Positions 41,902-45,659 of a stretch of 45,659 nucleotides of DNA are shown piece by piece; the first letter of the stretch is position 1, and every line of letters starts with the position of its first letter. The stretch is from Ga0077527 sp032128415. GTDB lineage: Bacteria > Pseudomonadota > Gammaproteobacteria > Burkholderiales > SG8-41. Below the pieces are notes generated by a model, which was given only the letters and a program-made list of their open reading frames with translations, was not told the DNA's origin and searched no databases. Both the position numbers and the translations under genes were made by a program. The stretch is from NCBI GenBank assembly GCA_032128415.1, contig JAQBGW010000160.1, positions 1 to 45,659 on the forward strand. Direction: 5' to 3'.

Positions 41902-43401
41902 ATGAGTGCATCCCTGTTCGGCAATCCTGATGTCGTCGTCGTCGGCGCCGGCAACGCCGCAGCCTGTGCCGCGCTGGCCGCACGCGAAAGCGGCGGCACC
42001 GTGATCATGCTGGAAGCCGCACCGCTTGAAGAATGCGGCGGCAACAGCCGCTATACCGCGGGCGCGATGCGCGTGGTGTTCAATGACGTCGAAGATCTTT
42101 CCCGCATCATTCCGGATCTGACTGAAGATGAAAAGAAAAACACCGACTTCGGCACTTATACCGCCGAGCAGTTCTACGACGACATGGGCCGTATCACCCA
42201 GTACCGCACTGATCCTGATCTCTGCGAAATCCTGGTGACGCGCAGCCTGGAGACGCTGACGTGGATGCGCAACAAGGGCGTCAAGTTTCAGGCCAGCTTC
42301 GGCCGCCAGGCAATGAAGATCGACGGCAAATTCAAATTCTTCGGCGGCCTCGCTGCAGAAACCTGGGGCGGCGGACCTGGTCTGGTCGACAACGAACACC
42401 AAGCCTGCGCCGGTGCAGGCATCGACATTTTCTACGAAACCCCCGCGACAGGATTGCTCACGGATAGCTATGGCCGTGTCGTCGGTGTCAAAGCACGGCA
42501 TCAAGGCAGGCACGTTGATATCCCGTGCAAAGCGGTAGTACTGGCCTGCGGCGGCTTCGAATCCAACGCCGAGATGCGCACGCGTTATCTTGGCGCCGGC
42601 TGGGATCTCGCCAAGGTGCGCGGCACCCGCTTCAATACTGGCGCCGGCATCCGCATGGCGCTGGAGGCCGGGGCACTGCCCTACGGCCACTGGTCGGGCT
42701 GCCACGCCGTCGGCTGGGACATGAATGCTCCGGCCTTCGGTGACCTCGCTGTGGGCGACAACTTCCAGAAACACAGTTATCCCATAGGCATCATGGTCAA
42801 CGCCCGCGGCGAACGTTTCGTCGATGAAGGCGCGGATATCCGCAACTACACTTATGCGAAATATGGCGCCGTGGTACTGAATCAGCCCGGCATGTTTGCG
42901 TGGCAAGTGTACGACGCGCAGTCGATCCCGCTGCTGCGCGACGAATACCGCATCAAGCAGGTCACCAAGGTGCGCGCCGACACGCTCGAAGAACTGGTAA
43001 AAAAACTCGATGGGGTCGATGCCGAGCCCTGCCTGCGCGAAATCCGCGCCTACAACAAGGCAGTGCGCCTTGATGTGCCGTTCAATCTGGCAGTCAAGGA
43101 TGGCCGCCGCACCGAGGGGCTCAAGATCAACAAATCCAACTGGGCGCTGACCATCGACCAGCCGCCATTTGAAGCCTATGCCGTCACTTGTGGCGTTACT
43201 TTTACTTTCGGCGGCGTCAAGATCAACAAAGAAGGCAATGTCGAAGATACGGCCGGCAAACCGATTCCCGGTCTTTATGCCGCAGGGGAAATGGTCGGCG
43301 GGCTGTTCTATCACAACTATCCCGGCGGCACCGGTCTTACCTCCGGGGCAGTGTTCGGCAAGCTCGCCGGCAGCAGCGCCGGTGCTCACGCTAAAGCATG
43401 A
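41902..43401 (+). CDS. FAD-dependent dehydrogenase, TcuA/fumarate-reductase flavoprotein family
   Basis: A 499-residue flavoprotein. The N-terminal FAD-binding fold shows VVVVGAGNAAACAALAARES (GAGNAA at 15-20) and the adenosine-binding acidic residue in MLEAAP. The capping domain spans about 200-360, and the C-terminal FAD segment reads PGLYAAGEMVGGLFYHNYPG followed by GTGLTSGAVFG. The closest named relative I recognise is tricarballylate dehydrogenase TcuA, with TFGGVKI in the same place. The membrane partner TcuB and a tricarboxylate transporter are absent here, so the substrate is open: an alpha,beta-dehydrogenation of an organic acid is likely. It lies between the ComA-like and aldolase genes. 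Confidence 0.9.
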   Translation: MSASLFGNPDVVVVGAGNAAACAALAARESGGTVIMLEAAPLEECGGNSRYTAGAMRVVFNDVEDLSRIIPDLTEDEKKNTDFGTYTAEQFYDDMGRITQYRTDPDLCEILVTRSLETLTWMRNKGVKFQASFGRQAMKIDGKFKFFGGLAAETWGGGPGLVDNEHQACAGAGIDIFYETPATGLLTDSYGRVVGVKARHQGRHVDIPCKAVVLACGGFESNAEMRTRYLGAGWDLAKVRGTRFNTGAGIRMALEAGALPYGHWSGCHAVGWDMNAPAFGDLAVGDNFQKHSYPIGIMVNARGERFVDEGADIRNYTYAKYGAVVLNQPGMFAWQVYDAQSIPLLRDEYRIKQVTKVRADTLEELVKKLDGVDAEPCLREIRAYNKAVRLDVPFNLAVKDGRRTEGLKINKSNWALTIDQPPFEAYAVTCGVTFTFGGVKINKEGNVEDTAGKPIPGLYAAGEMVGGLFYHNYPGGTGLTSGAVFGKLAGSSAGAHAKA

Positions 43402-43497
43402 TCCTGCCATCACATGTCCAGACTGTGAAAACCAGCCCTTGCGTTAGACCGTTCCGGGCGTAGAATTCCGCGCTAGCCCAGTCAGAAGGAGTCCGCC

Positions 43498-44274
43498 ATG
43501 AATGCGCCTGCGATCAATCTCAACAAACCCGTCCGCGAACAGGTCAGCAAGGAAGAATGGGAAGCCCGCGTCAATCTTGCCGCCTGCTACCGGCTGATGG
43601 CGGAATTCGGCATGGTCGAAATGGTGGCCAATCATATTTCAGTACGCGTGCCCGGCACCGAGGACCAGTTCCTGATCAACCCCTACGGCATGCTCTACGA
43701 GGAAATGACCGCCTCATCCATGCTGAAAATTGATCTCGAGGGCAATGTCATCTTCAACGCCACCGACTACGGTGTTAATCAGGCGGGCTTCGTCATCCAC
43801 AGCGCAATCCATGCCGCGCGCCATGACGTCGATTGCATTATCCATACCCATACGCTGGCCGGCATGGCGGTATCCGCCATGAAGTGCGGCATCATGCCCA
43901 TCGCGCAATCGTCGATGCGTTTCCTCGACATCGCCTACCACGATTACGAAGGTGTGGCGCTGCGTCTCGAAGAACGCGAGCACCTGGTTAAAAACCTCGG
44001 CAACCGCGAAGCCATGGTACTGCGCAACCACGGTCTGCTGACCACCGGCGCCAGCATTGCCGAATGCTTCAACAATATGTTCCGCCTGGAACGCGCCTGC
44101 CAGTTGCAGGTGATGACGCTGTCGTGCAACACCGAGCTGCAGATGCCGCCGGGAGAAGTCACCAAATACACCAATAACCTGATGCTGCCCGGCGTGCGTC
44201 GCCGCTTCGGCCTGCTCGAGTGGCCGGCGTTGCTGCGCAAGCTCGACCGCAGCGATACGTCGTACCGGGACTGA
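43498..44274 (+). CDS. Class II aldolase/adducin family protein
   Basis: A 258-residue member of the zinc-dependent class II aldolase family (fuculose-phosphate aldolase fold). Zinc ligands are in IIHTHTLAGMAVS (His near 115 and 117) and LRNHGLLTTG (His near 177). The N-terminus has a phosphate- or carboxylate-binding region (MVEMVANHISVRVPG, then NPYGMLYEEMTASSML). A ribosome site GAAGGAG precedes the ATG. It ends 18 bases before a strong terminator and is the last gene of the cluster begun by the ComA-like gene. Members cleave sugar phosphates, decarboxylate keto acids or act as epimerases, so function cannot be set from the family. Confidence 0.9.
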   Translation: MNAPAINLNKPVREQVSKEEWEARVNLAACYRLMAEFGMVEMVANHISVRVPGTEDQFLINPYGMLYEEMTASSMLKIDLEGNVIFNATDYGVNQAGFVIHSAIHAARHDVDCIIHTHTLAGMAVSAMKCGIMPIAQSSMRFLDIAYHDYEGVALRLEEREHLVKNLGNREAMVLRNHGLLTTGASIAECFNNMFRLERACQLQVMTLSCNTELQMPPGEVTKYTNNLMLPGVRRRFGLLEWPALLRKLDRSDTSYRD

Positions 44275-44292
44275 TTAGTTCCGATGACACAA

Positions 44293-44318
44293 AAAAAGAG
44301 CCCTGCGGGGCTCTTTTT
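44293..44318. terminator. Bidirectional rho-independent terminator
   Basis: GAGCCC (44298-44303) pairs with GGGCTC (44308-44313) around TGCG, with an A run before and a T run after. It ends the aldolase unit on the plus strand and the DUF4870 gene on the minus strand. Confidence 0.93.
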
Positions 44319-44335
44319 TCTTTCCGTCAAAACGG

Positions 44336-44680
44336 TTATTTCAGCAACCGGATCGCAAACGGATATTTGTAGTGATCGCCCTTGGATACCGCGACAGCGG
44401 CCAGAATGCAAAACACCAGGTTGGCAATCAGCAGCAGTGGGATCAGCAACATGCCGATCAGCACGAACATCAGTATCCACGAGCCGACAAACCCGATCAT
44501 TACGGTGATCTGAAAATTCAGCGCCTCCTTGCCCTGTTCATCAACGAATGGCGACTGGTCCTTCTTGATCAGCCAGATGATCAGCGCCCCGACAAAGCCT
44601 GAAACGATGCCCAGCAGGTGCGCCAGCATCGCCATGTTGCGGTCGTCGTTGCTGGGGGTTTGCGCGACTGGATCGTTCAT
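44336..44680 (-). CDS. DUF4870 (Tic20-like) membrane protein
   Basis: A 114-residue small inner-membrane protein with three predicted helices. The DUF4870 wording is clear: NMAMLAHLLGIVSGFVGALI, then IWLIKKDQSPFVDEQGKEAL, NFQITV, and a last segment AVAVSKGDHYKYPFAIRLL. The function of the family is unknown. It shares a bidirectional terminator with the aldolase gene and diverges from the YheT-like gene. Confidence 0.93.
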   Translation of the reverse strand: MNDPVAQTPSNDDRNMAMLAHLLGIVSGFVGALIIWLIKKDQSPFVDEQGKEALNFQITVMIGFVGSWILMFVLIGMLLIPLLLIANLVFCILAAVAVSKGDHYKYPFAIRLLK

Positions 44681-44785
44681 GAGATTTCCTCCCTTGCCGG
44701 TTGTTGAATGACAGTGCCCTCATGGATTGTGGCATGAACATCCGGCACCGGTAAATCAGTATCCAAACCGGGTACCATCGAGTAT

Positions 44786-45659
44786 ATGATCACACCCACC
44801 TACCGGGCACCGTCCTGGCTGCCCGGCGGCAACCTGCAGACGCTGTATCCGGCGCTGCTTGCGCCGCGCCCGCAGATCGTCTGGCGCCGTGAGCGCTGGG
44901 ACACCCCGGACGGCGACTTTATTGATCTCGACTGGACCACAACGCCGGTCGCAGCCGATGCGCCGCTGTTCATACTGTTTCACGGACTCGAAGGCAGCTC
45001 GCGCAGCCATTACGCCCGCGCCCTGATGCACGCCGCGGCACAACGCAGCTGGCAGGGCGTTGTGGTGCATTTCCGCGGATGCGGCGGCGAACTCAATCGG
45101 TTGCCGCGCGCCTACCACTCCGGCGACAGCGCTGAGATCGATTGGGTGCTGCGGCGGATGCAGTTACAGCACCCGGACCGCCTTCGATACGTTGCCGGTG
45201 TGTCGCTCGGCGGCAATGCGTTGCTGAAATGGCTGGGCGAACAAGGTGATGCAGCGCATGGCGTCGCGCACCGCGCTGCAGCGATATCCGCACCCGTTGA
45301 TCTGCACGCGGCCGGCGACGCGCTGGAACGCGGTTTCAACATGTTGTACACGAAAAATTTTCTGACGTCGCTGAAGCGCACCTCTCTCGCCAGATTACAA
45401 ATGCGTCCGGGATTGTTTGATGTGCAACAAATGCTGCTCGCGCGCACGCTCCGCGAATTCGACGACCGGGTGACGGCACCACTGCATGGGTTTCGCGGCG
45501 TCGATGATTACTACACCCGTGCCAGCAGTAAACCGTGGCTCTCGCGCATTACGGTTCCGACATTGATCATCAATGCGCGCAACGATCCCTTCCTGCCGGG
45601 AGCAGCGCTGCCCGCGCCACATGAGCTATCGGCCTCGATCACTGCTGCATTCCCGGACG
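44786..45659 (+). CDS. YheT-type alpha/beta hydrolase (partial, 3' end outside window)
   Basis: The first 291 codons of an alpha/beta hydrolase of the YheT/ABHD1 group (usually 320-340 residues). It starts MITPTYRAPSWLPGGNLQTL, with the oxyanion-hole region ILFHGLEGSSRSHYARAL, VVVHFRGCGGELN, the nucleophile Ser in AGVSLGGNALLKWLG near residue 137, and the acid Asp in IINARNDPFLP near 263. The catalytic His should lie just past the edge. Described members act as esterases; the physiological substrate is unknown. No Shine-Dalgarno sequence precedes the ATG, and a TACCAT motif ends seven bases upstream. Confidence 0.94.
   Translation, partial: MITPTYRAPSWLPGGNLQTLYPALLAPRPQIVWRRERWDTPDGDFIDLDWTTTPVAADAPLFILFHGLEGSSRSHYARALMHAAAQRSWQGVVVHFRGCGGELNRLPRAYHSGDSAEIDWVLRRMQLQHPDRLRYVAGVSLGGNALLKWLGEQGDAAHGVAHRAAAISAPVDLHAAGDALERGFNMLYTKNFLTSLKRTSLARLQMRPGLFDVQQMLLARTLREFDDRVTAPLHGFRGVDDYYTRASSKPWLSRITVPTLIINARNDPFLPGAALPAPHELSASITAAFPD

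Noticed and set aside
41806..43413. 535-codon open frame on the minus strand
   Set aside because: It mirrors the TcuA-like flavoprotein gene, which has clear FAD motifs; the antisense product is low-complexity and unlike any family.

Overview
Organism. The window looks like a chromosomal segment of a Gram-negative, facultatively denitrifying betaproteobacterium (Nitrosomonadales, Rhodocyclales or Burkholderiales type). The reasons are a moderately high GC content, a narK1-narK2-narG-narH respiratory nitrate operon, the yhdP - nitrilase - tldD and ilvE - zinc finger - waaF gene orders, a bacterial aspartate/glutamate leucyltransferase next to aat, heptosyltransferase (so LPS), and a short palindromic intergenic repeat I associate with beta-proteobacteria. 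Genus cannot be fixed by eye. No tRNA, rRNA, insertion sequence, phage gene or CRISPR array was seen. No stretch above about 220 bases lacks a gene. | Layout. 1-8.2 kb: the nar operon on the minus strand (narH cut by the window edge, narG, narK2, narK1). It diverges from a plus-strand nsrR. The 184-base gap between narK1 and nsrR carries a perfect FNR/ANR box and a near-perfect NsrR operator. 8.3-11.1 kb: ccoI and ccoS, maturation genes for cbb3 oxidase, under a second perfect FNR box. 11.1-12.6 kb: the two N-end-rule aminoacyl-protein transferases aat and bpt. 12.6-15.5 kb: an OmpR-type two-component pair and a PAP2 phosphatase preceded by three 11-bp-phased CTTCAC repeats. 15.6-18.3 kb: pyrD, alanine dehydrogenase and a soluble RnfB-like ferredoxin joined by ATGA overlaps. 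18.5-21.5 kb: M48 protease and SH3 protein, nth, and two small c-type cytochromes. 21.6-28.8 kb: SulP transporter, UspA, cobalamin adenosyltransferase, BtuF-like binding protein, a cAMP-binding-domain protein, DAHP synthase and tldD. 28.8-33.9 kb: nitrilase, a small secreted protein and yhdP, which is split by a one-base frameshift. 34-40.9 kb: glnE, a membrane class III adenylate cyclase, ilvE, a CHCC zinc finger, waaF and an NTF2-like protein. 41-44.3 kb: a compact cluster of a divergent phosphosulfolactate-synthase-like protein, a TcuA-like flavoprotein and a class II aldolase ending at a strong terminator. 44.3-45.7 kb: a DUF4870 protein and a YheT-type hydrolase cut by the edge. | How it fits together. 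The first 11 kb form an oxygen- and NO-responsive respiratory block: nitrate import, nitrate reduction, NO sensing, and copper loading of the high-affinity oxidase. Most of the rest is housekeeping. The least explained parts are the 41-44 kb cluster and two intergenic elements (4498-4569 and 18358-18444) built from degenerate 7-bp repeats in inverted arms.
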